From Symsagittifera roscoffensis (lineage: Eukaryota > Xenacoelomorpha > Acoela > Convolutidae): a DNA stretch of 64,000 bases. A model generated the notes under the pieces. It worked only from the letters and a program-made list of their open reading frames with translations. It did no database searches and was not told the DNA's origin. This document shows, in pieces, positions 32,168-41,959 of the stretch (position 1 is the stretch's first letter; every line of letters begins with the position of its first letter). The stretch is taken from assembly GCF_963678635.1 (NCBI RefSeq), contig NC_087068.1, forward strand, positions 30,320,318 to 30,384,317, given 5' to 3'. The position numbers were made by a program, and so were the translations under genes.

Positions 32168-34834
32168 ATGTTGCGAATAATTTTACCAGCACTTTTTGTC
32201 ATTTTACTGACAAATGTGAAGCAGGTGGAACCGAAAAGCCTGCTCAGAAACTACTACACGGACAAACTGTCAAACAGCGAACTGTCGAAATTCATGGACT
32301 GCATCAATGCCTGTCGGCCGTATCAGTTTTCAAGCTTCGGGTAAGATTAATTTCATAATACAGAATTCAAACGAATATTTTTAATCTTCTGTTCTTGCGA
32401 ATCTGATGAAGGATTTAAAGATGAAGATTGAGTAGTATAACATTTTAAGAGGAGTTTTTTCAAAAGTTATTAAACAAAGTCAGTTCAACTAAAATGACGC
32501 CATTTTTATCTCTATCAGACTTCAAAAAGAAACGATATGATAAAAAAGAATAGCAGGCTTCTGCGCAAGTAAGCACAGAACAGACCAGATAAACTCTTTT
32601 TCAAATAACGACTTAAAGGGTTTTCCAAGGGTGGTCTTGATACCTAATTTTGTCAAATAACTTTTTTATTTTTGAGAAATCTTCAAACTAAAAACGTCAG
32701 TAGCAATGGTGATTTCTCATTATTCCCAAAATGGTAAGGCATAAATATTCGACAAGTTTTGATCATGAAATCATAAATAGTATGAAAACATAAACGTAGC
32801 TAATTGTTATATCACTCAGGTAGTTCCATCAAAGGCAAGCTACTAACACCGTCCTTTCAACTCAATTTGATCCAAATCTCTAATAAAAAAGTAATAGCAT
32901 GTACTATCTTGATAAAATTCCATCTAATATTCAAAAAAGTTGATTGGTTCGAAAGCCAGCAAATTTAAAACATATAATGAAACTTTCGCGATGATTATGT
33001 TATAGATAATCTTTTAGGCGGCGGTTTTGTAATCAGATTTGCAGAGATACAGAAGAAGTTAGTTTCAAGAAACTTTTGCAACAGGAAACCATTTCTTCGG
33101 CCTATTCAAAATTAAAAAACAACCAATTTATTGAAAAATTTGGTGTTTGGTAAGCAATGCCATTAAAGTTTTGTAAAGGTCAGAGTAAAAATTGATAATG
33201 TTTAAACAGCACACTCAATTATCTGATTTGCACTTTACAAAACCAAATGGTTTTGAAGAGTGAAAATCAAAATGAATAGATATGATTTTATAGATACTAT
33301 ATTTCGCTACTCTGGATAGGCTGGGTTGACACCATACACGAAAAAGACTTAACATACAAATGCATACACAAGTGTATTGAAAAACGTTTATCATAATCAT
33401 AAAACTTCCATGTATGATAATTGTATGATACAAATTTTATATTGCTGGAAAAAAATCTGAACTAAAACAACAAAACTTCAGGAGTTGTTTTCTTGTTTTA
33501 GTCGCTATATCATTTTCATGTCCAATTGAATATTTCTTGTTTATAAAATGTTGTCCATAAAGTATTTTTATAAGTTTTAGTTGCAATTCTAATTTTAATA
33601 TTATGTTCAAATGAACATTCTTCGGTAAAAAAATTGTCTATAATTGTCCACGCTGAATTTTTAATTTACGTCATTGCGACATCAAACTATGTATTTTGTG
33701 AATTGTAAAAGGCTTCCGCAAAGAGATCGCTCGTTCATCTTTCTTTCAATTCTGTAATTTTTTTGTTCATACCGACAAAATTTTGACATGTTTACAGACT
33801 TGTGTCTGGATTTCACAGACCTACACATACGAAACTGCGCTATTTTAAACATAAACTTTCTTATGATTAACATGGTATGATATATTTTATATATTCAAAA
33901 AAAAATAGGCCACAGTTTTTGATCAAAAATCTTTTTGACTCAAAAATTTCTAGCCATAAACAAAACTGTTCTGTTTCTATTCAAATTTCTGATTGAGAAT
34001 GAAATATTTTTTCTTGCAAATAATCTTCAAATGCTGATTGAATGTCGACCGAAACATAAAATAATCGGTTAAACTCGAAAAAAATTATCTGTGAAAAAAA
34101 GCGATTCACACAATATTAATATACGGAAACAAGGGCGGATCTAAAACTTTCTCGAAAAATGTGGATTTTAAAGAAAATTTCAAAAATTTGTCGACCTCCT
34201 TTTGGGTCAACCAAATTGATTTTTGAGCTTTCACAAATCAATATAATAATCCTCTTCTGACAAAAGTTTTTGAACTTCAGGCAAAACTTCAAGAAAAACA
34301 GGCCAAAATGATGAAACAATTTTTCTACTTTGAAAAGTTCTGACCAAAAATCACATTTTTTGGCGCGCGCTCCCCTCGATGTAAGTACACTTTAGCGCCA
34401 AAGGCGGCTTTCGAAAATTTTTATGTAATGTGAGCCAAAAACGGATGCCATGAAATAGTGCTAAAAGGGGGACACTTTTTTGTGGTCAAAAGGTCGGATT
34501 CCCGAGGAGGCGAACGCCTCCCGTAAGTCCGCTACTGTATGAAAAATTGTTTATCATTAAAACTTTGGTCATAAATACTTTATACAATTTCTGTAGGTAT
34601 GGAATTATTTGGAAATCTATGAAAAGAAGTCTTTCATTAACAAAAATTGAATGATAAGAAGTTTTGGTCTTGCCGGAGGGTGTTTGCTCTTTTGTTTACT
34701 GGGTCAATCTTTTATTTCTGCTAAATGACAATATATCATAAAATACCGTAGTTGTCTTAGCACTGTTTTGTTTCAGACACGGCAGCTACTTCTCCGACAT
34801 GCACGAAATGGGAAAAATTTGCGGATGCGTTTGA
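32168..34834 (+). CDS. Small secreted four-cysteine protein, copy A (two exons)
   Basis: Exon 1 is 32168-32340, ending ttc-gg before gtaaga. Exon 2 is 34777-34834, after tgtttcag, ending TGA. The join is phase 2 and gives 76 residues. The N-terminus (M-L-R-I-I-L-P-A-L-F-V-I-L-L) is a signal peptide, with cleavage plausible around residues 16-22. The mature part has a polar helix-like stretch (S-N-S-E-L-S-K-F-M-D-C-I-N-A-C) and ends M-G-K-I-C-G-C-V. Cysteines are C-x3-C-x23-C-x-C. Known: C-x3-C in a helix bonded to C-x-C in a strand is the core of the cysteine-stabilised alpha/beta fold. Inferred: a minimal two-disulfide version of that fold, secreted. Function (defence peptide, hormone, other) cannot be read. 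Gene B shares exon structure, intron phase and cysteines, which strongly supports both as real genes. Confidence 0.85.
32341..34776 (+). other. Intron of gene A
   Basis: The 2,436-bp intron holds a complete hAT-like MITE at 34130-34537. The part at 33360-34030 resembles the gene B intron at 51395-51880: aaaacgtttatc...catacaattt...attgctg and gccacagtttttgatcaaa / gccacaatttttgtcaaa in the same order. Homologous introns indicate duplication of the whole gene. Confidence 0.65.
34130..34537 (+). mobile_element. hAT-like MITE, complete copy with 8-bp target duplication
   Basis: This 408-bp element begins caagggcggatcta and ends taagtccgctactg, which are imperfect inverted termini. It is flanked by 8-bp tacggaaa (34122-34129) and tatgaaaa (34538-34545), identical at 6 of 8 positions. 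An 8-bp duplication and CAGGG-type ends are hallmarks of hAT transposons. It is non-coding, inserted in the gene A intron, in the same orientation as the copy at 10951. Confidence 0.8.
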
Positions 34835-35775
34835 AAATGATTACAACACCTCAAAAAAAGAGTAATTTGATCGACTGCATGCACGCAAGGGCTTACATTA
34901 AAACTTAAAGCTGGACGATGATTGTCACAGTCTGTCGGGTTTTGATTATGTAAATTACTATGCTTTAATTTACAATCTAAATTCGCCTTACGGCCATTTG
35001 TTTTATGAAAATATTTATACTCAAAGAAGCTCTCAGAACATTTAATCAAGAATTTATAAACTCCTAAGAAAACATTTTTAGATACACTTTCAGGGAAAAT
35101 CGAAAAAATAAATAAATCTATCCCTATACATTTTTTTGTTTTTCTAGTCATTTTTCGACTAAAACTGTTGTCCATACTGCCAATTTTACGAAGAGTGTCG
35201 AATATGCTGAAGTGAAGTTTTAGGCTACGTCCAATCTTGTTATCTCAAACCACGCACAAAAAAAACACTGGATTGAAAAAAAATGTAGTTTTTTTGAAAT
35301 TTTGTTCCGAATATTCTGTACTACTTGCAGAGCAACCGGCTACCCTTGTTTTGATTTTGAAACTTGCCAGCAAATTATAAGTTGGTGAATGACTGAAGTC
35401 CCGAAACGTAATATCATGAATGATCCGCACAGAAGATAATATCACTCCCCCAAAAGAAGGTAAGTTTCGGAGAGAACAAAAGATAAATAATTTTTAAAGA
35501 AACAAATGCGTTGAAAGAAACAGTTAGTGAAAAAAATTGTCCAAAGGAACTAACTGACAAAAAAAAACTGATATCAAGTTCATTGAAGTAGAGAACTACA
35601 GCAGAGTTTTTCTACGGATTTGTAAGATTTGGAACAATTCCAAGGATAGATTTAATGAACAAAACAGATTAATAAAATAAAATAAAATCAAATTAACGAC
35701 TTTTTTTCATTAATTGGGTAAAATAATAACTAATATTTCTGATCCTATTTCTGGTCAGGGATTTTTTGATAATTT
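34835..35775. other. 3' flank of gene A
   Basis: A polyadenylation-like aataaataaa occurs near 35108. A short antisense ORF (34786-35175) overlaps exon 2 but has no domain. Nothing else is recognised. Confidence 0.4.
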
Positions 35776-35780
35776 TTAAA

Positions 35781-35882
35781 ATTCTGATGCTATTTTTGAT
35801 TAGAAATTAATTAAATCTCGGCTTTTTCTAGTAAGAAAAATCCGAGATTTAATTAAATTCTAATCAAAAATAGCATCAGAAA
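35781..35882. repeat. Near-perfect long hairpin, 41-nt arms
   Basis: Arm 35781-35821 and arm 35842-35882 are reverse complements at 39 of 41 positions (start attctgatgctatttttg, end attaaatctcgg). The 20-nt spacer is itself partly palindromic (ctttttct...agaaaaat). Weaker complementarity continues outward for about 30 nt. No TIR/TSD of a known family was seen. Confidence 0.85.
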
Positions 35883-36229
35883 TTTAAAAATATTCAAAAT
35901 TTTCAAAAAAAATCTTCTGCACAAAAAATGCAGGAAATTATGTTAGATTATCTGTATGAAATTTCGACCGAGAATGTAGTTTTTTTAAGTACGGTAAGTG
36001 AGAATAATTAGATTCAGTTAAAATAGAAGAATTTGACTACTCACTTTGATTTAAAATACAGCATATATGGCTTTCGAGAAAACATCTAAGGATTTTTGAA
36101 GTTACAACTTTCAAATTGGTTCAATTGAGTTAAATTTTTGTTGAAAATTTCTGCCACTGGCTCAGTCAAGTGTAAAAAGTCCTAAAATCCTGCGATTTTT
36201 GGTTTTCATAACCAACCTGCAATAAATTA

Positions 36230-36480
36230 ACTCGCAATAAATATCGCAATAAATTAGCTCAAAATGAACCGGTCGGTCGCTTCAAAACTTTTTCTCAAGC
36301 GAATTAACCTGCATCACTTGCGCAAACTTATTCAATACTTTATTTGACATCATCAAAGCAGTAAATTGACTAATTTTGAGGCACTCTTTTTACATTAGGG
36401 ACCCAGTTAGTTATTTGGAACCCCTCTATAACGAACACTAGATTATAACTGACGCTTGATCTCATCATAAAGCCATGACT
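36230..36480 (+). repeat. Diverged repeat shared with 54720-54930
   Basis: Ordered matches include cggtcgcttcaaaactttttctcaa / gatcatttcaaaagttattctcaa, gacatcatcaaagcagtaaattgac / gacatcactgaagcaaaaaattgac, ttttgaggcactctttttac / ttttgaggcactttatttat and cccctctataacg / ctcctctatgaca. Non-coding. Confidence 0.55.
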
Positions 36481-36551
36481 GTTAACAAACCGGGTCATTT
36501 TACTATTCCGCCCAGTTCTTTTTTAATTTTGCGATTTTGTAATCTTCAATT

Positions 36552-36686
36552 ATGAATTCTGAGAACGTTATACTGATCGCACTGGTTGATTTGCTTTATA
36601 AAACTCCAATCACTTTATTCTTAAGCTCTGTTAAGCGACTTCTAACAAGGCTGAACAATGAGCAGATACGAAAGTGTTGCCTGTAA
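36552..36686 (+). pseudogene. Possible relic of a third secreted-protein exon 1
   Basis: A short ATG frame has a hydrophobic start and then L-L-T-R-L-N-N-E-Q-I-R-K-C-C-L, ending at TAA. The later part resembles T-D-K-L-S-N-S-E-L-S-K-F-M-D-C of gene A in spacing from the hydrophobic stretch. Upstream, gaattctgagaacgttatactgat resembles gaattcttgttatactgac just before the gene A start. No splice donor and no second exon were found. The similarity may be chance. Confidence 0.2.
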
Positions 36687-36989
36687 CTGTTTTTTTTGTG
36701 TTTTTCTAGTAAACCTCTGGAGAGTGTTTAAAGGTTCAATTAAAATTTGAGTTAAAATTGTGAACAAAAACTTTTGCAATCAATAGTTCAACATTTTTCT
36801 CAAAAAGCAATTTAAAGATATGAAAAACCAAGAAAACAGCTTTTGTCTTAATTAGAAAAACAAAAACAGCAGACATTGATATGGAAAAATGGTTTCAAAC
36901 TGAATACACAAAGGCTCAAGTCAGGGCCAAATTATCCAAAAAAAATAAAGCTTTGATGATGTCAATTAACATAGATAATAAAAATGCGT

Positions 36990-37480
36990 GAAATATGCAG
37001 GTTAAATTACTTCCGAGAAAACGGTTTTAAAACGAACGACCGGCGTCTTTTAGTTTAGTTAATTGCTGTGTTTGGTTAAAAACTATTTGATTTGGGACCC
37101 TTTGCTCAAACTTAGTTTTTACCGGATCTCCTTTGTCCTACTTGTTCCCCTGAATGTTCCGACTACCCTTTAGTTGGTATGAATAGCCTTCGGTAAATTT
37201 AATTACTAGCATAACTATTTACGTTGATAACATCAAGTTTTAAGAGTTAAAATTTGAGTCGCGTGTAAATAAACAAAACCATTTAGCTGCCTCCATTCAA
37301 TTTTGAACTATTTTTTAAAGCGCCATGAGTGAATTATAAAACAAGCGGTTTAGCCAGAATCGTTGCAGAATACTATAGTGATGTGTATTCGTGTCTGGAT
37401 CTATGCTGACCAAAAGTTTTAAAAGACTGGTCTGAACAAAAAAACAACCCGAGCTTACATATTCCTCACTGTCTTTCAAA
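36990..37480 (+). repeat. Diverged repeat shared with 50690-51130
   Basis: It shares aatgttccgac, ttaagagtt-aaattt-agt, agctgcctccattcaattt and cccgagcttacatattcctca (agctgcctcaattcaattt and cccgagtataaatattcctca at the partner). The part at 36995-37035 is the inverse of the start of the repeat at 36230. Non-coding. Confidence 0.55.
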
Positions 37481-37829
37481 GTCGGATCAAAAATGGGTAG
37501 CTGACGATATCTCTGGGCTAAATTCTGTACATTACATGATTTGTCAGCTTAGAGTTTTTTGTTAGATAATAATGGAATCACTTTGATTTGGTTTAATGAA
37601 AGTAAAGTAAAAAAACAGCTCAAAACTCAGAGCAGCATGATTAACAATGGCATAACACGAGTTTCATGCTGAGTCAATTAATTTGTCAAGTTTGACAGAA
37701 AAAATTGAAAGCGTTAAAAAATTTAACAATGAAGTCCTAAAAAGCTGCACCCAAAAAACACTTCGTTCATGATAAAACTCAATCAACTAATTTTTTTCTG
37801 GCTAGTCAAACGACAAATGAAACAAAGAT

Positions 37830-38460
37830 AGCTGGCTACTGTGCAGTTAGCACAGAATGTTCGGACCATAGCATCAAAAAGCACAAAAAAAATTCAAAAA
37901 ATTCAAAAAACAAAAAAAGAACTGAGGCCGATTCGACATTCATAATAAAATAGGCCAATGAGAAGAAAAGAGTTTTGAAGAAAAATAACTAGAAAACGAA
38001 ACAAAATTGTTGAAAAAATCACAAAAATTATCGAAAATTATTTTCAATTTTTTTCGTAAATTTTTTGAATTTTGAAGTTTTAAATTGCTAAATTGGCGCT
38101 TAAAACTCCAAAAACTAACTTTACTCAGGTAAGTTTATATTTTCATGGCTTAAATTAAGCATAAACATGCTTTCGTAAGCCTATTAGCCTCACTTTGTTG
38201 GCTTGAAGTTCAACAAAACCTAAAATTTCAAACTGGTTTTTAGGACGCTGAGAAAAAAAATTTTAAACTTGAAAAAAAATTTGAATCACGACTGAAAGGG
38301 CTTTAATATGATATATAACTCAACCCATTCCGAAGATTATTTGTGGTATTTGATTTTGCGTGGAAACCAAAAATAAGAAAAGAAAACTAAAACACATCCC
38401 AATACAAAGTTCCTCTACATTTTTCAAAGGGTCGAAACAAATGGAGAAAACAGTCTGAGG
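37830..38460 (+). repeat. Diverged duplicate, copy 2 (partner at 29020-29640)
   Basis: See the partner for shared landmarks; order and orientation are the same. It lies between gene A and gene B. Confidence 0.65.
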
Positions 38461-38464
38461 TATT

Positions 38465-40100
38465 ACTATGACACGATGGTACACGAAAGTGCAACTATTA
38501 TAGACAGGTACCGCATACATTTTGCATGTAATAATTTTGAAATCTAAATTGTGAATAAATTTTTCATTTCAACAATTTCGCAAAATATGTTGGGCCCGAA
38601 ACTGTTCTTTTTAATAAATATAAATATTATAATGTTTATATCTAAAAATATGCTTGCTTTAACTTATTTTACGGTATAAGAATCATAATTCCTTTGACTT
38701 ATTTGTCGTTTTAACTCAATGTTGGCTTTTTCGAATTTTCTACCTTGAAGTGGTGAGGGGGGGGGGGGGTTTAACAAAGAAACAAAACATAAATTTCGTT
38801 TGAAAATAATCTGAAAATCTTTGTGAATGGCGAAACCATAATAATTAAACAATTTCAGAGATCCAAGTGTCTTATTCTCAAGAGATCTGGTTGTTTTCAA
38901 GAGACCTTTTTATCAGAGTAGTACCCAGTCTGACAGCCTGATTTAAATAATTAAGCGTATGTCTGCTGATTGAGTTTCCTTGTGATAAGCAACTCTGCCT
39001 AATTAGATTGCCCTCAAAAGTTTCTAATTTGCAAAGATATGGGTCTACGATTAGTGGACATAAAATTTAGTAGCTTGAAAATTAAATTGCTTATATTATG
39101 GTTTTAAAGTAGCAGAATGGTTTGCAAAAAAATCCGTTGATTCTAGCTCACATCGATACTATTACTTCCCATTTAGTTCTAGCCCGAATCGATGTAGAAT
39201 CCAGTATGGCCCGATTATAAAACAATAAAAATGTCCTTTCAGTGCTTGAAAAACCATAAAAAGGTTTTTTGAAGTTTTACTTTTAAAGTATTAAACTGCT
39301 TGGCATGTCTCCGTCAACTTTAAATTATATCTAAAACAAATACATCGAACAAGTCAAAATAAATTTAACTGATCTTCGATGCCATGATGCCGCAGAGTGT
39401 TGTTGTAATGAAATAGCTGAAGATGTAGTAAGATTCAATTGATCATTAATTGTGATGACACCAAAAACTTCACTTCATCTGACAAAAAACTCAATAAGTT
39501 TGAGATATGCCAATTTCTTAGTCGCTCCGTTTTGAAGGATTTTTTATTCCAATTTTTTTTATCCGATCACCAAAGTTGTTAGGAACTCTGATTTGATTTC
39601 TTACTAAAAAAAAAGAGCAGTCAAGTTTCAAAAACCGTCAACAATGATATGCATTGAAAGTTTTCAACTTGACGAAAAGATATTTCGTTAAAACAAGATT
39701 AACTTAATCGAAAGCTTCTCGACCTTGAGATGTTTTTCAATTGCATTACAGTCTACTGAGTGAAAAATATTGATCAATAAGCCGGAAAATTACCACACCT
39801 GACATTTTATGGAAACGAGAAAAAAATACAAAAGAAGTCATTTTCGTTTTTTTTGTTTTTTATAGCCTCAATCAAATTATTACGATGAAGTGGTGATGGA
39901 TCAAGAAGTTTCCGTGAGTGCTAAAAATGATGGAACTGCGAAGTGAGCAATTTACAAAAAAAAAATTTGAATTTACATTCTGTTACAAAAGAACAAGGTG
40001 ACAAACTCAAATACTAAAAAAAAACGTTTTATGAAGGTAGATTAAGAGCCCAAGAAAGATACACAGGAGATTACAAGCCCAGATATACACATCCGTTTTT
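38465..40100. other. No gene recognised; one G-tract
   Basis: AT-rich sequence with a run of 12 G near 38759. No feature is supported until the LINE remnant that begins near 40107. Confidence 0.4.
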
Positions 40101-40106
40101 TCGAAG

Positions 40107-40539
40107 AACGGAAGAACGGATAACAGCTTGTCATATCCTACCGGGCTATCCCAAGGAAAGCTTTCTGCCTTGTGTTGTGTGCAATATTATCAGCTTCGTT
40201 GATAAAAACGACGTGTACCGTGCTGGACGACAGTTAAAAACTAAAGTAAAGGTTATGAGTAGAAATAATTTTTATCTTTACGACCGTCTGGCTGAGTGCG
40301 AGACAGAACTTAGAGCCTTTGCAAGTGAAATGGGACTGATAGCAGCAACTAATAATTGGGTTGTGCAAATTTTGATAGCTAACGAAAATGACCAAAAAAT
40401 CGTGAAAGTCACAAAAACTGAGGATATCGTTCGTTTGCAGCCAACAGCTGTAAAAAGACGAGATACAGCAACAAACAAACAAAATACAAACCAGTCAAAT
40501 AACGCCAATGACGAAAATTGCCATTCGAGAATAAACTAG
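40107..40539 (+). pseudogene. LINE ORF1 C-terminal remnant
   Basis: It is open from R-I-T-A-C-H-I-L-P-G-Y through the ATG at 40177 to TAG 40537. The pattern C-H-x-L-P...P-x-V-V...F-V-D-K-N-D-V-Y-R-A-G-R-Q-L-K, then Y-L-Y-D-R-L-A-E-C-E-T-E-L and V-x-K-V-T-K-T-E-D-I, is that of the RRM-like C-terminal region of ORF1-type proteins of CR1/L2-like LINEs (I recognise the pattern; I could not search). Endonuclease fragments of the same kind of element follow about 350 bp downstream in the same orientation, which supports the call. Confidence 0.6.
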
Positions 40540-40884
40540 AGATCAAATAAATTGATAAACTTAATTTGAACTTTATATAAACTCAATAGAAATCCTGTGA
40601 GTTGATAAAGTTGCCTGACTTAATTTTTAGTTATGACCTGTCTCTGAGCGCAGAAAAGAAACAATTTTCTGTTGTTAACTTTCAAAGAGTTTTTTTTGAG
40701 CCCTAACGTGTCTCGTTTTTGATTCTGTTTAGCTCACAATATCGTTTGACAATGATCGAGCTACAATATCGTTTGACCAAATCAAAAATTGGATTAAAAA
40801 ACCTGTTGTTCGTCTAGAAATCGGATAACTCATATCAAATTGTTTTGAAGGGCTACTCGTATCAAAAGAAACTTCGAAAGAAAA

Positions 40885-41890
40885 ACCAATTGCATAACTG
40901 AAACTTGGCTAGGAGAGGTAAAAAATAAATTGATGATAAAATTAGGGACTACTATAAAATTGAGACAAGTTTTCGTAATAAAAGATGCGGAGGCGCTAGA
41001 ATATACATCATAGACGATTTAAACAATCAGATATTAAATCAAATAACACCAAACAAGAAAAAATTCAGATCAAGGCAAAAGGAAAAAACTATATCATAGC
41101 ATGCCACCTAGTTCCGTTATCAAACAAACCTTCGTTGATTGAAAATATTTTAAACAGTTCAATGACTTCTCCTGATGCAAGGCAAATTGTTTGTGGTGAT
41201 TCGACTTAAATAGTGCAGGAATCTCCAAAAAAGGAATAATTGTCAACCGTTTTTTGAGGTACAGTTTGAGACAGAAGTTGATCAAAATTGGTATAAGATA
41301 AATTTTTGGAACAAAACATCTGAAAACACATTTTAGATCATTAGTTTGTTATATATGAAACAAAAATATTACTTAATTCAATAGTCAAATTATTTTTTGA
41401 TGCAGACAACGGAAAAAACTGAATAACTTCAATCTTATACACAACTCCAGAGAAGAAATCCGGATAAAACTATCAATTTATGAGTTTTCGAGCACCTTGA
41501 CAGTGATAACGCATTTTGTAAACTGGTTACCATTTCAATTGAAAGCTAAAACGATTTTCTTAAAAACATTTAAGATTGAAAAGGAAAAAGTATGGGCAGA
41601 TAACACCAATAAAATGCATTAAAAAAGAAACGTAGACTGTTACAAAACTTTTGCAAACATAACACGAACAAAAACCATGAACTATATAAGGAACAGTCAA
41701 CAAAACTGAAGCATATGATAAGGACAAGAAAAGATTACAATTCCAACTAAAATTCAACACAGAATCTAAAATTAATTGGTAATAATTGGTACTAAATTGG
41801 TAATAAATTTTTCAGGTAACTTGTAAATGAAGTAACCGGCAAAAACAAAGCAAAATAAAACTACGATGCAAGAGAAGTGGAAAGTTTCAC
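40885..41890 (+). pseudogene. LINE ORF2 remnant: AP-endonuclease and linker
   Basis: Endonuclease blocks appear in successive frames: I-T-E-T-W-L-G-E (about 40893-40917), D-Y-Y-K-I-E-T-S-F-R-N-K-R-C-G-G-A (40948-40998), I-Y-I-I-D-D-L, I-K-A-K-G-K-N-Y-I-I-A-C (41066-41102) and I-V-C-G-D-S (about 41188-41205; the family has G-D-F-N). A linker with N-H-E-L-Y-K-E-Q-S and L-V-N-E-V-T-G-K-N-K-A-K follows (41650-41860). Frameshifts separate them. RT is missing here because the minisatellite begins at 41960. Confidence 0.6.
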
Positions 41891-41959
41891 TAATTCTTTT
41901 CAAATAATAGAAAAAATTGAGCTTAGGAGATGAAAAAGCAGTAAAATTTATTTAAAATG

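Noticed and set aside
34786-35175. 129-codon antisense ORF over exon 2 of gene A
   Set aside because: No domain; it overlaps a well-supported exon on the other strand.
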